DNA of 51,264 nt, from assembly GCA_964577985.1 (NCBI GenBank), contig CAZOAR010000021.1, forward strand, positions 1 through 51,264, given 5' to 3'. A program made the position numbers and the translations under genes. The notes beneath the pieces were generated by a model, which ran no database searches, was not told where the DNA came from, and worked only from the letters and a program-made list of their open reading frames with translations. The stretch is from CAZOAR01 sp964577985. Its GTDB lineage: Bacteria > Gemmatimonadota > CAZMKB01 > CAZNLH01. Position 1 is the stretch's first letter, and each line of letters opens with the position of its first letter. Positions 7,942 through 18,146 of this stretch are shown piece by piece.

Positions 7942-10067
7942 ACCGACACCTCCACGTCCTTATGTTGTTTCGCTATCCGTTGCACGCGCGCGGAATCCCT
8001 GGTACGAGACTCGGATCGCTCCCACCAGGGAAGCCAGTTACGAAGCGCCACCGTGTGCAGGACACCGTACATCAGTACCCAGAAAAAGAAGTAGACTATT
8101 GGTAGACCCGGATCGTAGACCACCTCGAGACCGCTGTACTTCGGATTATCCGGATCGTAGTTCGACTGGTAGAGGGAATAGCCGGCATATGAGAGCGGGT
8201 GGTTGACCTCCATCAGCCGTGTGAGAACGGGGCTGTCACCGTCGAGGATAGTCACTGTACTCTTGTAGTTGCGGACGTCGTCCGGATTCTCCCGGTAAAC
8301 GAGGAGGCGGTCGCTGGTAAGGCGCAGCGGGTCTCCCTCGTCGGCGAAGAGCATCGTCATCATGCTGTCCGCGCCACGACGGACCTCCACCTCTACTGCG
8401 CGGTGCTCCGGCCCTTCAGCCGCCTCGACCCAGCCACGGCGGGCGATGGCTCGCTCAAGGGGCTGATCGACGGTCATACGAACAGCTTTGTCTTCCGCCA
8501 TGGAGAATGGCTCTCCCCACGCGATCGCGCCGCGCGACCTTACTTTGCCGCCTGATACGTCGATCCATTCGCCCGTTTTTCCCACGATCACTATAGACCT
8601 TTCAACCTGCGCGGCGTCGGGATCGTATTGAAAGACGAGTTCCTTACCCCCACGGTGGCCCATGCCCTGCATCATCTCCCGCATGTCTGCGCGCGCGAAC
8701 AGGTAGGAGGGCTTCACGTCCTTCGCAGGGGGTCCTCCATCTCCGACCCGCACGACAAGGGCCGGGTTGTTGGGCCGATCGGAGCGGGAAAATGCTTCAT
8801 GGTTTTGGGTGTCTATGGAAAAGTCGGGCAGAAACGACTCTACTGCTACCACTCGGCCATCGTTCAGTGTGTAGATTCCTCCGGGCTCAATGGCGATGTT
8901 CCCGGCTTCAGTCTCTATCCGCAGCTCAGAAGCGCCGTCTCCGGCCGCGAGCGTGGAGATCCAGTCGGTACCCGGAGATTTCCATGCGAAGCGAATCTCC
9001 GTGGGGCTGCCGGGCACCTGCAGGCGTGCAGTGTCCGTCATGGGCCGAGCGATCCATCCTTCGGTGATTGTCCTGTCCTCGCGCTCGACGCGGATATGAG
9101 CTGCTGAAGCGACCTGGTCGTTCGGCGTTGAAGGCGGGGCGGACACCCAGTCGTCCAGACTGCGCGCATGCTCGAAAACGCGACGGACGGTTACCTCTAC
9201 ATCCGAGCCAGGGCCGGGTTCGCCGGCGCTCTCGCCTTCTACAGGCTCCTGGGCCGATGCGAGCCGATATCCGTCCGCAACCAGCCGGTAAGTATAGAGT
9301 TTGAACTCAGGATCGTAGTGCTCCAGTTCGAAATCATCGAGCCGTACGGCGAAAGGCAATTCGATCTGTGCGCCGCGTTCAATGCCACGTCCGCGGTCGA
9401 CCACGAAGTCACTGGCGACCTGCCCGATTTCGAGATGGAGCATACCCTTGCGTCCCCACCCTGAGCCTATCATCGCACCGATGAGTATGGCTACAACCGA
9501 GACGTGTGTGAGGAGGAGACCGATATTGCGCCACCTCAGCATGGTGCGTCGGCGTCGGAGCACGGTAATGATCGAGGTCAGCATGACCAGAAAGAGGAGC
9601 AGCGCGAATGGATAACTGTGGAAGACATCGTCGAGATGGAGCGCCTGCAACGGTGCCGCGAACGAGCCGTAGCGTTGACGGAAGATCACGCCGCCGGGGC
9701 GCTGGAGGATCACGGTACCCAGTATCGTCATGAACAAGATGGCTGTGAGAAGTACGATTCCCGCCTTGGCGGAGGCGAAGTAACCGTATAGTTCACGATG
9801 GGCGAGGAAGACACCGATCGCGCAGATCACCACAACGGCGATCCAGATGGCGGCCTGAAATGAGACAGACTGCGCGGCTGGACCCTCGATTAACCACTGG
9901 GCAACCTCCGCGGCGGCCATGAGAAGAAGAAGGTAGACGGCCTGTCTGGACCACTCCGCTCGGGTCAGCCACCGACTCGATCGCTTCGATGATGACCCGC
10001 CTGCCGGTGTACCGCGGCCGGCGGATTCGCCTGGCGTGGCGCTCTGTCTGGTATGCCTGTGAGTCAT
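7938..10067 (-). CDS. resB: ResB-like cytochrome c biogenesis protein (CcsB partner)
   Basis: The 709-residue product has an N-terminal hydrophilic region, a bundle of three to four transmembrane helices, a large extracytoplasmic domain and a last helix near the C terminus. The ResB hallmark NHPLSYAGYSLYQSNYD is present shortly before that last helix. It works with CcsA to ligate haem to apocytochrome c. The open frame extends to 10325, but ATG 10067 has a clear ribosome site (aaggaagg, 10-nt spacing) and the upstream extension does not look like ResB, so 10067 is chosen. It is encoded upstream of, and overlapping, ccsA. Confidence 0.9.
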   Translation of the reverse strand: MTHRHTRQSATPGESAGRGTPAGGSSSKRSSRWLTRAEWSRQAVYLLLLMAAAEVAQWLIEGPAAQSVSFQAAIWIAVVVICAIGVFLAHRELYGYFASAKAGIVLLTAILFMTILGTVILQRPGGVIFRQRYGSFAAPLQALHLDDVFHSYPFALLLFLVMLTSIITVLRRRRTMLRWRNIGLLLTHVSVVAILIGAMIGSGWGRKGMLHLEIGQVASDFVVDRGRGIERGAQIELPFAVRLDDFELEHYDPEFKLYTYRLVADGYRLASAQEPVEGESAGEPGPGSDVEVTVRRVFEHARSLDDWVSAPPSTPNDQVASAAHIRVEREDRTITEGWIARPMTDTARLQVPGSPTEIRFAWKSPGTDWISTLAAGDGASELRIETEAGNIAIEPGGIYTLNDGRVVAVESFLPDFSIDTQNHEAFSRSDRPNNPALVVRVGDGGPPAKDVKPSYLFARADMREMMQGMGHRGGKELVFQYDPDAAQVERSIVIVGKTGEWIDVSGGKVRSRGAIAWGEPFSMAEDKAVRMTVDQPLERAIARRGWVEAAEGPEHRAVEVEVRRGADSMMTMLFADEGDPLRLTSDRLLVYRENPDDVRNYKSTVTILDGDSPVLTRLMEVNHPLSYAGYSLYQSNYDPDNPKYSGLEVVYDPGLPIVYFFFWVLMYGVLHTVALRNWLPWWERSESRTRDSARVQRIAKQHKDVEVSV

Positions 10068-10912
10068 TTGCTGCAAACCTTCCTTTCCGAAGCCGTCTCC
10101 AGTGGCAACATGCATGCCAGCGTTCCTGGCGTCACGCGGAGCCTGGAGCGTCGGAGTGCAGATGGCCGTCCGGAGGCTGGAGGTGCCGCAATGGAGCGAT
10201 ATTGAAATTATCAGGTCGTTTTCGGCGGCTCCCACTGCGCGACCGAGAGGGAGCGCTCTCTTCGGGAAATTCTCCGCGCCTGACGCGAAATTCTCCCCAG
10301 CCTTCGGATCGATCCTCCGCGCCAACTGCCCTGGCGGTGCGGACTACATCTGTCCGCTCCGATAACTGGTTACGACACCTGTCTTGCCTTCATGTTCCGA
10401 GGCGCAGGGGTAGCGTGCTGCTCCTTTCAGCCACACCCATTCCCCGGCGCCTTAACTCCCACCGATGAGACATCTGCTCTCGAAGCTGCTGTGCCCTTCC
10501 ATGCCTCTCTGGCCGAAGTGCCACTCTCAGCGGACGTCAGCGCGTCAACGAGCGGCCCTCCGGTGAATCACTCGGATCTCTCCCGGGCGCGACTCACTGA
10601 AAGTTGCATATACGAGGATACCGCTCTGGAATACAGTCTCTTCCTCGTAAACGGGCCAGCCATAACCGATCCGGAGTCGTGTCTCACCCAACAGCCCCGC
10701 ATGAGGTCGAAAAGGCGGGAGCGCCATGTGCGTATCGCAGATTGGAGTTTCCCCACTTGTTTCGTGTCATTCCGTCTTGTCCGTAATCGGCCTTATTGTG
10801 CGACATGATTCCCGGCAAGCGGGAATGACATGTGATCGTCATCTGTAGCACCAGCAAACATTTATAGATATTTGACCAGGTTCTCCGGGGAGACTCCTGG
10901 CATCGCAGAACG
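10068..10912. other. 845-nt stretch with no convincing gene
   Basis: Several short open frames exist on both strands but none is recognisable. The most protein-like is on the minus strand ending at 10545 (reading RIGYGWPVYEEETVFQSG...GILVYATF), which could be the C-terminal remnant of a lost gene. A 7-bp perfect hairpin (ATTCCCG 10808-10814 / CGGGAAT 10820-10826) resembles dispersed palindromic elements but occurs once here. The resB 5' region must lie near 10068-10300. Confidence 0.4.
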
Positions 10913-10941
10913 TTGACAGGGATATTGCTGAACGTTAAAGT
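10913..10941 (+). promoter_or_regulatory. Promoter for tRNA-Arg(TCT)
   Basis: TTGACA (10913-10918), a 17-nt spacer and TAAAGT (10936-10941) end 20 nt before the tRNA. Confidence 0.5.
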
Positions 10942-10960
10942 TATGGGCGAAAGTGTGCAT

Positions 10961-11034
<74 letters not shown>

Positions 11035-11263
11035 TTTTTCGAGCCCATCTGAGATTGTGCTCACACGTTGCACTGCTCCGCCATGGCTGTTTCGATGGCC
11101 GCTGGTTGTGGAAAGGAAAGAGTACATATAGAGTATAGTACGGAGGTCGAGTCTCGCGCAGCGAGAAACCCGGAGAGTTAGAACGGGTCAAAATGGGCTC
11201 CCTGGCGCAAAAGGGGCACTTGACGCCCCAATGCGGAATGAGAACGGTGGGCGTTCATCTCTG

Positions 11264-11292
11264 TTGACACCGCCGATTGGCGGGAATAGATT
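11264..11292 (+). promoter_or_regulatory. Promoter for the tRNA-His / tRNA-Lys genes
   Basis: TTGACA (11264-11269), a 17-nt spacer and TAGATT (11287-11292) end about 38 nt upstream of tRNA-His. tRNA-Lys follows 138 nt after tRNA-His and may be read from the same promoter. Confidence 0.55.
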
Positions 11293-11330
11293 AATAGGTC
11301 AGTTTTTCGCTGACGAGCGAAGGATCAGGT

Positions 11331-11408
11331 GGTGGGCGTAGCTCAGTTGGTTAGAGCACCAGGTTGTGGCCCTGGGGGCCGGGGGTTCGAATCCCCTCGC
11401 TCACCCCA
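11331..11408 (+). tRNA. tRNA-His (anticodon GTG)
   Basis: The acceptor stem GTGGGCG / CGCTCAC, D arm, anticodon GTG and T arm are clear. The histidine-specific extra G(-1) at 11331 faces C11405, and CCA is encoded (11406-11408). Confidence 0.95.
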
Positions 11409-11546
11409 TTTGAAGTACCTGGTGAAACATTTTGTATTGCGATCTGTATAAGCCTTGATAGTTGTCTATTACCACTCATCCTTTTCGAAACGAGGTATCT
11501 TCAGACCTGTTCTTTGTTGGGATCGAGTTCGGAACAATCAGGAACG

Positions 11547-11623
<77 letters not shown>

Positions 11624-11802
11624 ATTTTGAACAGGTGGGGGGATATCCCTATCTCATATTCCATAATCGACTATTGATACTTTTCCTCTTCGCGGGGTCA
11701 GTAAACGGCGGCTCGCGCAGGGGAGTGGAATGCCTCCCACGTTGAGGAGGATTACAGAGATGAGAGCATCTCGACTATTCAGTGCGAGGGAAGGAGGCAC
11801 GC

Positions 11803-11967
11803 ATGCTGGACGACAAGTTGCTCGAGATTCTGGCCTGCCCGAAGTGCAAGGGCGACCTCGATTATGATCGAGAGAGGGAAGTGCTTACCTGTAAAGAATG
11901 TCGCCTGATCTACGAGATCAAGGACGATATACCGATAATGCTCATTGAAGAGGCCAGAAAGTTCTGA
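11803..11967 (+). CDS. Trm112/YcaR-like small zinc-ribbon protein
   Basis: The 54-residue product begins LLEILACPKCKGDL and carries a second Cys pair (CKEC), followed by YEIKDDIPIMLIEEA. This is the Trm112/UPF0434 pattern. Such proteins act as zinc-binding partners or activators of methyltransferases, or are of unknown role in bacteria. ATG 11803 follows a strong aaggagg; the upstream GTG at 11782 is less likely. The stop overlaps the start of the C25 gene by one base (TGATG), which couples it to the envelope cluster. Confidence 0.85.
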   Translation: MLDDKLLEILACPKCKGDLDYDREREVLTCKECRLIYEIKDDIPIMLIEEARKF

Positions 11968-14900
11968 TGATCGTAACACGCTCGCTGTTCCAGGTATTGA
12001 GCGTCGTCATTCTGCCAGCTGTGCTCTTTGGCAGGGCTGAAAGCGGAGACGTATTCAGGGTCCGTCATTCCGATGAGCAGCTCATCACGCTCGATTTCGC
12101 GCTCAGCGACGTGGAAATTGTGGAGCAGGTTGTGGGTGGCGAGACATATCAACTGATCGGTGGTGGGGGAGCTATCTCGGAGGGAGAGCCGGGTTATCCG
12201 CAGATGGAAATGTTCTCCTTTCTGATTGGTATACCGCGAGGTGGTGATGTAGAGGGTGTCCTGGTCCCCGGGAAGACGGAAGTCGTGAGCGGCTTGAAGC
12301 TCCTCCCCGTGGGGGGAATTGATCACCCAGAGGCGCTTGCATACAGCGACGTTTACCTGGAGGGGGGAGAGTATCCCGCGCAAAATATGGAGGTCGGGGA
12401 GCCCGGATTTCTCCGCCGGCAACAGGTTGTGCGCGTTAAGGTGTTTCCCTTTCAGGTCGATCCCCCCACAGGCGATGTCAGGGTCATCCGCCATGGACGA
12501 ATAGAGTTGAGAATAAAAGGCGGGGATGGCGGCACCAGCGACGTTCCCGCGGCTGACGGCATTTTCGAAGGGGTATACAGGAGCGTCCTCCTCAATAACG
12601 ACGTGGCAATGAAATGGCGCTCGGCACCCGTTCACGCGGGAATTCGGCACCCATCGCCTTTCTTCGAAGGTGAGCGATGGCTCAAGGTGTTGATCTCTGA
12701 CGAGGGTATCTATTACATCAGCTATAATGATATCTTCAACGCCGGGATCAGTCCATCCACCATCGACCCTGCTACTATTCAGCTCTTCTACGGCGGAGGC
12801 AAGGAACTCCCCTGGAGCGTCACCGACCCGAGACCGGAGCTGAAAGAAGTCGCGGTTGAACTCGACGACGGAGGAGACGGATCGTTAGATCCCGGGGATG
12901 AAATAATATTCTACGGGCAGTCTCTTCTCAGGTGGGACGGCGAGGGCAATTACCTGAGGCATCGCTATGACAGCAACAACTGCTACTGGCTGACATGGGG
13001 CAACCCGGATGCGACGCCTCGCAGAATGACCGTTCTGGATGGCACGCCCGTTGGGCCGGGAGAAGAGGTCCGCTACTACAGAGACAACAGACATGTGGAG
13101 CAGGACCACATCTTCGCGACAGAGGAATTCGTTTATGAGCGTACTGTCCCGGACGACTGGGTCTGGGAGAACATATCGGGCACTTCGGGTGAACCTGTGA
13201 CTCGCTCCTACAACTTTCAGGTGGACGAGACATATAACGGTGGATCTGACTCGCTGAGGTTGGAGGTTTACGGTCAGCCCAGCACGGGATCGCACTTCAT
13301 AGAGTTGAAACTGAACGGGGTCGACATCGGGGATATATCGTTTTCCGGCGGATCGAGATATGACACCGAATGGTTTTCTTTACCCGATGACCTCCTGACG
13401 GCGGGGAGCAACACGCTCACACTCTATCTTCCGCGTAACACGTCATCCACGTCTGATGACGCGATTTACATGGGATGGTTCGATATCAACGCCGTCTATT
13501 CACTCGACAATGTCGGGAGTGATATCATATTCCATGGCCAGCCAGGCGGCGGAGTGACGCGCTATCGCCTTGGCGGGGCTTCGGCTGCGACACCGCGTCT
13601 GTACAGGATAACCGATCCCTTCAGCCCTTCCAGGATTACAGGCTTTTCGGAGGACGGAGATGTCATCACTTTCGAGCTCGAGGGGACAGGGCTGTCGGAC
13701 CGGTACGCCCTCCTGGACCGCGGCGGAATGAGGAGGCCACAGTCAATCGCCGTGGTTGATGACCTGACGCTCCGTTCTACCAGTAACGGAGCGGACTATG
13801 TCATCATCACATCCCCGGATCTCGAGGGCGTGGCCCGGGACATGGCCATGTACAGGGCATCCAGGAATGGGATGGTGACGATGGCGGTCACCTCAGACAG
13901 GATATTCAATGAGTTCTCCTGGGGGGTGCTGGACGTCACCGCGTTCCGGGATTTTCTGAAATACGCCTATGAAGATTGGGACATATCTCCATCGATGGTA
14001 CTGTTCCTCGGAGACGGGCACTACGACTATAAGGGATTCACCTCGGCAGGTCGCAACAAGGTGAACCCTCTTCCTCCTCACATCAGCAATGACCTGGTGA
14101 TAGAAGACTGGTTCGTACGGTTCGACAATAATGCGAACCCCGAGATGATATATGGCAGGCTTCCGGTGCAGACGCCTCAGGAGGCGAGGATAGCGACTCA
14201 GAAAGTCCTCGACTACGAGGAAAATCCCGAATATGGCTCGTGGAAATCGCGCGTTGTCCTGGTGGCGGATGACTACTACACCGCGGCCAGAAACTGTGAA
14301 GGGCTTGAGCATACGGAACAGACCGAACAGGTTGACATCAGGCTTCCTTCTGAGATAGAACGAGTGAAGATATATCTCCTCGAGTATCCCTTCGATCCGC
14401 CGGAAACAGGGCTTGAGAAGCCCGCTGTGACCGAAGACATAATCAAGGAGTGGAACCGGGGTGCGCTTATAATCAACTATGTTGGGCATGGTTCATACCG
14501 GACATGGTCGCACGAGAAGGCCTTTCACATGCCTGATGATTTCCCGAAACTCGACAACGGAGCTCGACTACCGATGACGATAGCCGCATCCTGCGAGAAT
14601 GGAAGGTTCGATGATCCTGCCTTTGACTCGATGGTCGAAGATATGCTCAAGACCCCTGGTAAGGGAATCATAGCCTCTTTCTCGGCAACCCGGGCGACCT
14701 TCTCGAGCCCCAACAGAACAGTCAACAACGACCTGATCGAAGAGCTGTTCAGCGACTCTGCAGGAACTCCCTATCTCGGTGAGGCGGTGATGAATGCCAA
14801 GATACGGGCGGGGGGATCAAATTCTTACCGCTACACATTGTTCGGGGATCCTGCCACCAGACTCAGTTATCCCGGGTTGGGCGTGTCCTTCACGGACAGC

Positions 14901-15935
14901 CCGGACTCGCTGCGGCCTCTGGGCCAGGACAATCTCAGCGGAGAGATCCTGGTCGATGGCGCTGTTGACGAGACGGTAGAAGGATTTGCCGAGGTCAGGA
15001 TCTTTGATCCGCCCATAAGGAAGACCTACTCGGAGTGTCCGCAATCGCAAACCTTCATGACGGCGGGTAACAGCCTTTTCAACGGCGTAGCTAGCGTAAA
15101 CGCCGGTGTATTCTCTACCTCATTCATCGTGCCCGCGAACGTTCCGGCCAGTCTTCCGCCAGACACGACAGCGATGAACAACGCCCGCATATACACCTAC
15201 CTCAGCTGGGATGGAGGGGACGGCTCCGGTGCGGTAGACTCCATCCCATTGTCACTATCGGCTGCGGCGCTGGGGGACAGTATTTCACCTTCAATCACGT
15301 TGACGCGCAACGGGAAAGAGCTGGTGAGTGATGATGGTGTGAGCATCGGAGGAGAAATTCTGGTAGGGATCTTTGACGAGAACGGGGTGAACGTGACGGG
15401 GTCGCCAGGGCACCAGATAGTCAGCGAGATAGATGGGGGAGCGTTGAGGGAAGACCTGACGGAAGGGTTTCGATACGACGTGGATTCCTTCAAGAATGGG
15501 ACAGTGAAATTCATCGTACCGGACCTGACTCCCGGCAAGCATCTCTTCGGTTTCAGGGCGTCGGACAACGCACTGAATATCTCCTATGTCGAGGTAAGCC
15601 TGGACGTGTACGCGGCGTCTGAGACCGGGTTATCACAGGTTCTTTTCTATCCGAATCCGTACCATCCGTCGAGAACCGGTTATTTCACCTTCGAGGTCAG
15701 CAGGCCGTCCCAGATGTCCATAAGAATATACACGGTTGCCGGGAGGCTCATAAGAAGGATCGACCGAAGCGTTGGTCCCGGATATAATCAGATAGAGTGG
15801 GATGGTCGTGACTGGAGAGGCGATACCCCCGCCGACGGGGTGTATCTGTGCCATGTTCTGGCAAGATCTGCCCTGGAGGGAAGCGGATCCATGAGGGAAG
15901 ACGAACAACTGGTAAAACTGCTTCTTGTGAGATAG
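11967..15935 (+). CDS. Gingipain-family (C25) cysteine peptidase, PorU-like sortase candidate
   Basis: This 1322-residue secreted protein has an N-terminal signal segment and a long beta-rich N-terminal region, then a C25 peptidase core with the catalytic pair His841 (in NYVGHGSY) and Cys876 (in AASCENG). The final ~100 residues (from FYPNPYHPS) form a FlgD/sorting-type beta domain ending LVKLLLVR. In type IX secretion, PorU is the C25 protein that cleaves the sorting domain of cargo and attaches it to the surface. The size, the presence of its own C-terminal domain and the immediately following PorV-like gene favour a PorU-like role over a secreted gingipain, but this is inference. It is the first large gene of a same-strand envelope cluster. 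Confidence 0.88.
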   Translation: MIVTRSLFQVLSVVILPAVLFGRAESGDVFRVRHSDEQLITLDFALSDVEIVEQVVGGETYQLIGGGGAISEGEPGYPQMEMFSFLIGIPRGGDVEGVLVPGKTEVVSGLKLLPVGGIDHPEALAYSDVYLEGGEYPAQNMEVGEPGFLRRQQVVRVKVFPFQVDPPTGDVRVIRHGRIELRIKGGDGGTSDVPAADGIFEGVYRSVLLNNDVAMKWRSAPVHAGIRHPSPFFEGERWLKVLISDEGIYYISYNDIFNAGISPSTIDPATIQLFYGGGKELPWSVTDPRPELKEVAVELDDGGDGSLDPGDEIIFYGQSLLRWDGEGNYLRHRYDSNNCYWLTWGNPDATPRRMTVLDGTPVGPGEEVRYYRDNRHVEQDHIFATEEFVYERTVPDDWVWENISGTSGEPVTRSYNFQVDETYNGGSDSLRLEVYGQPSTGSHFIELKLNGVDIGDISFSGGSRYDTEWFSLPDDLLTAGSNTLTLYLPRNTSSTSDDAIYMGWFDINAVYSLDNVGSDIIFHGQPGGGVTRYRLGGASAATPRLYRITDPFSPSRITGFSEDGDVITFELEGTGLSDRYALLDRGGMRRPQSIAVVDDLTLRSTSNGADYVIITSPDLEGVARDMAMYRASRNGMVTMAVTSDRIFNEFSWGVLDVTAFRDFLKYAYEDWDISPSMVLFLGDGHYDYKGFTSAGRNKVNPLPPHISNDLVIEDWFVRFDNNANPEMIYGRLPVQTPQEARIATQKVLDYEENPEYGSWKSRVVLVADDYYTAARNCEGLEHTEQTEQVDIRLPSEIERVKIYLLEYPFDPPETGLEKPAVTEDIIKEWNRGALIINYVGHGSYRTWSHEKAFHMPDDFPKLDNGARLPMTIAASCENGRFDDPAFDSMVEDMLKTPGKGIIASFSATRATFSSPNRTVNNDLIEELFSDSAGTPYLGEAVMNAKIRAGGSNSYRYTLFGDPATRLSYPGLGVSFTDSPDSLRPLGQDNLSGEILVDGAVDETVEGFAEVRIFDPPIRKTYSECPQSQTFMTAGNSLFNGVASVNAGVFSTSFIVPANVPASLPPDTTAMNNARIYTYLSWDGGDGSGAVDSIPLSLSAAALGDSISPSITLTRNGKELVSDDGVSIGGEILVGIFDENGVNVTGSPGHQIVSEIDGGALREDLTEGFRYDVDSFKNGTVKFIVPDLTPGKHLFGFRASDNALNISYVEVSLDVYAASETGLSQVLFYPNPYHPSRTGYFTFEVSRPSQMSIRIYTVAGRLIRRIDRSVGPGYNQIEWDGRDWRGDTPADGVYLCHVLARSALEGSGSMREDEQLVKLLLVR

Positions 15936-15989
15936 ATTGGAACAAGTATACCTGAACGAGAGCCAGAGAATCATGAGGAGGAACACATA

Positions 15990-16988
15990 ATGAGAGTAAT
16001 CAAGGTAATCGCACTCACTGGATGGCTTGCCATCTTCACCTCCATGCCTGGAGGCACGGCTTATCTGAGTGCTCAGGGAGAAGTAGAGTTTTTCACCTTC
16101 CCGATGGGAGCGCGATCCATAGGGATGGGGAGAGCTTTTACGGGAGTATCCGATGACATCCAGGCCGTGGTATGGAATCCGGCCGGGCTCTCCCTCCTCG
16201 AGGGGACGCAGATGTCATACTCACGCTTGAACAGCTTCGAGTTTGAAAGCCTCGATGGCATGAGCGGGATCAATAACAACCTGGTCTCGATCGGCATGCC
16301 GGTGGAGAAGTACGGGAGCTTCGGGTTCTCTCTCGAGATACAGAACTATGGCGAGACGGTGATAGTCAAAGACCAATCCGACCCCGGTCATGTCGTAAAC
16401 GACAGGGGCTATATCGTATATGCCACATACGCGACGGCAATTTTTGACAAGCTCGACATCGGGCTCGATTTCAAGTATCTCAACGTCAAGTTCGCGGGGC
16501 TCAATGACACACAGAGGAAGGGAAGCACTTCGGCCATAGATATAGGTGCGCTCTACAGGCCGTTGAAAGAGGTCCCTCTTCAGGTGGGTGTGGCCTTGAG
16601 AAACCTGGGCTTCGCTCTTCAGTTCGAGGATGAATACCAGAAAGACCCGTTGCCAAGGAGGTTGATTATCGGAGTGGGATACGACCCCCTGCAGCACCTG
16701 CTCCATTCGGATGATCTCAGCATGCTCGTGTCGACTGATTTCAAGTTCCGGAGAACGAGGGGAGATAACCCGGTGATTGAAGAGTACTATTATTTTGGAA
16801 CAGAGATCGGTTTCCAGCGGATGGTCTACGCAAGAGTTGGTTATATTAAAGAACCCAGTAGATTCCTGACCTCCGGGCCGAGTTTCGGGATTGGACTCAG
16901 GCCTGGGGGGTTCGTGATCGACTATGCCAGGGAGTTTGTCAGCGAACTGGGAAACGAGGACCACGTCACGGTCGGCTATCGATTCTGA
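15990..16988 (+). CDS. PorV/PorQ-family outer-membrane protein
   Basis: The 332-residue product has a signal peptide and then the family's opening pattern (FFTFPMGARSIGMGRAFTGVSDD, VVWNPAGLS), followed by alternating beta strands and a C-terminal aromatic residue (VGYRF) typical of outer-membrane barrels of the FadL-like PorV/UPF0164 group. PorV shuttles T9SS cargo from the translocon to PorU. It starts at ATG 15990 behind gaggagg, 54 nt after the C25 gene. The pairing with a C25 protein supports a PorV role rather than a generic FadL-type porin. Confidence 0.82.
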   Translation: MRVIKVIALTGWLAIFTSMPGGTAYLSAQGEVEFFTFPMGARSIGMGRAFTGVSDDIQAVVWNPAGLSLLEGTQMSYSRLNSFEFESLDGMSGINNNLVSIGMPVEKYGSFGFSLEIQNYGETVIVKDQSDPGHVVNDRGYIVYATYATAIFDKLDIGLDFKYLNVKFAGLNDTQRKGSTSAIDIGALYRPLKEVPLQVGVALRNLGFALQFEDEYQKDPLPRRLIIGVGYDPLQHLLHSDDLSMLVSTDFKFRRTRGDNPVIEEYYYFGTEIGFQRMVYARVGYIKEPSRFLTSGPSFGIGLRPGGFVIDYAREFVSELGNEDHVTVGYRF

Positions 16989-17079
16989 GGATCGTCCGAT
17001 GCGAGATGACATGGTTGATTCATATGAGTAGACTTCATTCGGAGATGTGTCGTGAAGAAGTGAACGAGGAGGTTCAGCA

Positions 17080-18108
17080 GTGAAAAAAACCAGGCCCATG
17101 AGTCGGCCCGCGTCGACCATGATACTCGCGTTAAGTCTTCTCTCGCTCATGTCGTTCCCGATCCGGCGTGACCTCATTGCTTCCGCCTTGCCGGGTGATG
17201 ACAGTGGCCCGGGGAGTCCGTCGATGGGGTCGGAGGAGGAGACTCAGATACCGATGCCTTATATCGCCGCGCGACGTGACGAGGACCAGGATTCCTCCGA
17301 CATAATCGATGATGGGTCTGCGGGGATCAGGACAAGGGTCCGGTACAAGCCGATATTGTTCTCAGCACTTCTGCCCGGCAGCGGGCAACTCTACCAGGGG
17401 CAGGAACGCGGGTATGTGTACCTGGCTGCAGAGGTCGCGTCCATCACCGGATGGGTCCTCTTCAGGAACAAGGGGGGGGATGTGGAAGAGGAATATATCC
17501 AGTATGCCTGGGACAACGCCAGGCTGGGGCAATCCTCCCGGAACGTCAGGGGTGATGACGAATATTACGAGCACATGGCCAGGTGGTACAGGAGTGGTTA
17601 TTTTGACCAGGACGACCACTATGATTTGAATGATCTGACCACGGTATCACCGCAGTCCTGGGAGGAAGGCGATACGTGGAATGGAGAACAATGGCGAATC
17701 GCGACTATAAACTACGGTGAACCGGACACAGTTCCGGGCGGAGATTATATCCTTCGAACCGCCGAGGATTCACTCGCCGCGTTGCAATATTACGTCGCGC
17801 GCGCCTATCAGAACGACTTCCTCTGGGACTGGTCCATAAACGCGAGTCCCGGAGCAGGTGAAGTAAGGGTATACCAGAACAAGTATCTCGATCTGAGAGA
17901 CGAAAGTAACCTTGCATTTCAACGGGCTACAATATCCCTCATAGTACTTATGGCGAATCACGCGATCAGTGTTATAGACGCTTTTATGTCGGCCCGGGTC
18001 GAACTGCCCGGAGAGGAGAGAGAGAGTCGCACAAGACTCGACATCCGTATGAAACGCGGTTCGACGACCTTGCCGGGGGCCACCGTCCGCCTCACGCACA
18101 AGTTCTGA
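17080..18108 (+). CDS. DUF5683-like membrane-associated protein of the envelope cluster
   Basis: This 342-residue protein has an N-terminal signal or anchor (residues ~8-30), then a segment reading KPILFSALLPGSGQLYQGQ followed by a hydrophobic helix, as in DUF5683-type proteins of FCB bacteria. A hydrophilic middle part rich in Tyr, Asp and Asn follows. A hydrophobic helix near residues 285-310 (ATISLIVLMANHAISVIDAF) precedes a C-terminal strand. The start is GTG 17080 with ribosome site gaggagg. Its function is unknown; the position between PorV-like and beta-propeller genes suggests a role in envelope assembly or secretion. Confidence 0.6.
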   Translation: MKKTRPMSRPASTMILALSLLSLMSFPIRRDLIASALPGDDSGPGSPSMGSEEETQIPMPYIAARRDEDQDSSDIIDDGSAGIRTRVRYKPILFSALLPGSGQLYQGQERGYVYLAAEVASITGWVLFRNKGGDVEEEYIQYAWDNARLGQSSRNVRGDDEYYEHMARWYRSGYFDQDDHYDLNDLTTVSPQSWEEGDTWNGEQWRIATINYGEPDTVPGGDYILRTAEDSLAALQYYVARAYQNDFLWDWSINASPGAGEVRVYQNKYLDLRDESNLAFQRATISLIVLMANHAISVIDAFMSARVELPGEERESRTRLDIRMKRGSTTLPGATVRLTHKF

Positions 18109-18146
18109 TGTGAGGGGGATCCACCCCAGACGTCCTTGATCACTCC

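Noticed and set aside
10392..10808. 138-codon plus-strand frame in the gene-poor stretch
   Set aside because: No signal, domain or ribosome site; Ser/Pro/Arg composition is that of a chance frame in GC-rich DNA.
10808..10826. Hairpin ATTCCCG/CGGGAAT as a terminator or CRISPR-like repeat
   Set aside because: No T run follows and only one copy is seen; no repeat-spacer pattern exists anywhere in the window.
11760..11867. 35-codon frame behind an aggagg site overlapping the Trm112-like gene
   Set aside because: It starts well but runs through the Trm112 coding region in the wrong frame with basic, unnatural composition; probably the ribosome site belongs to no gene.
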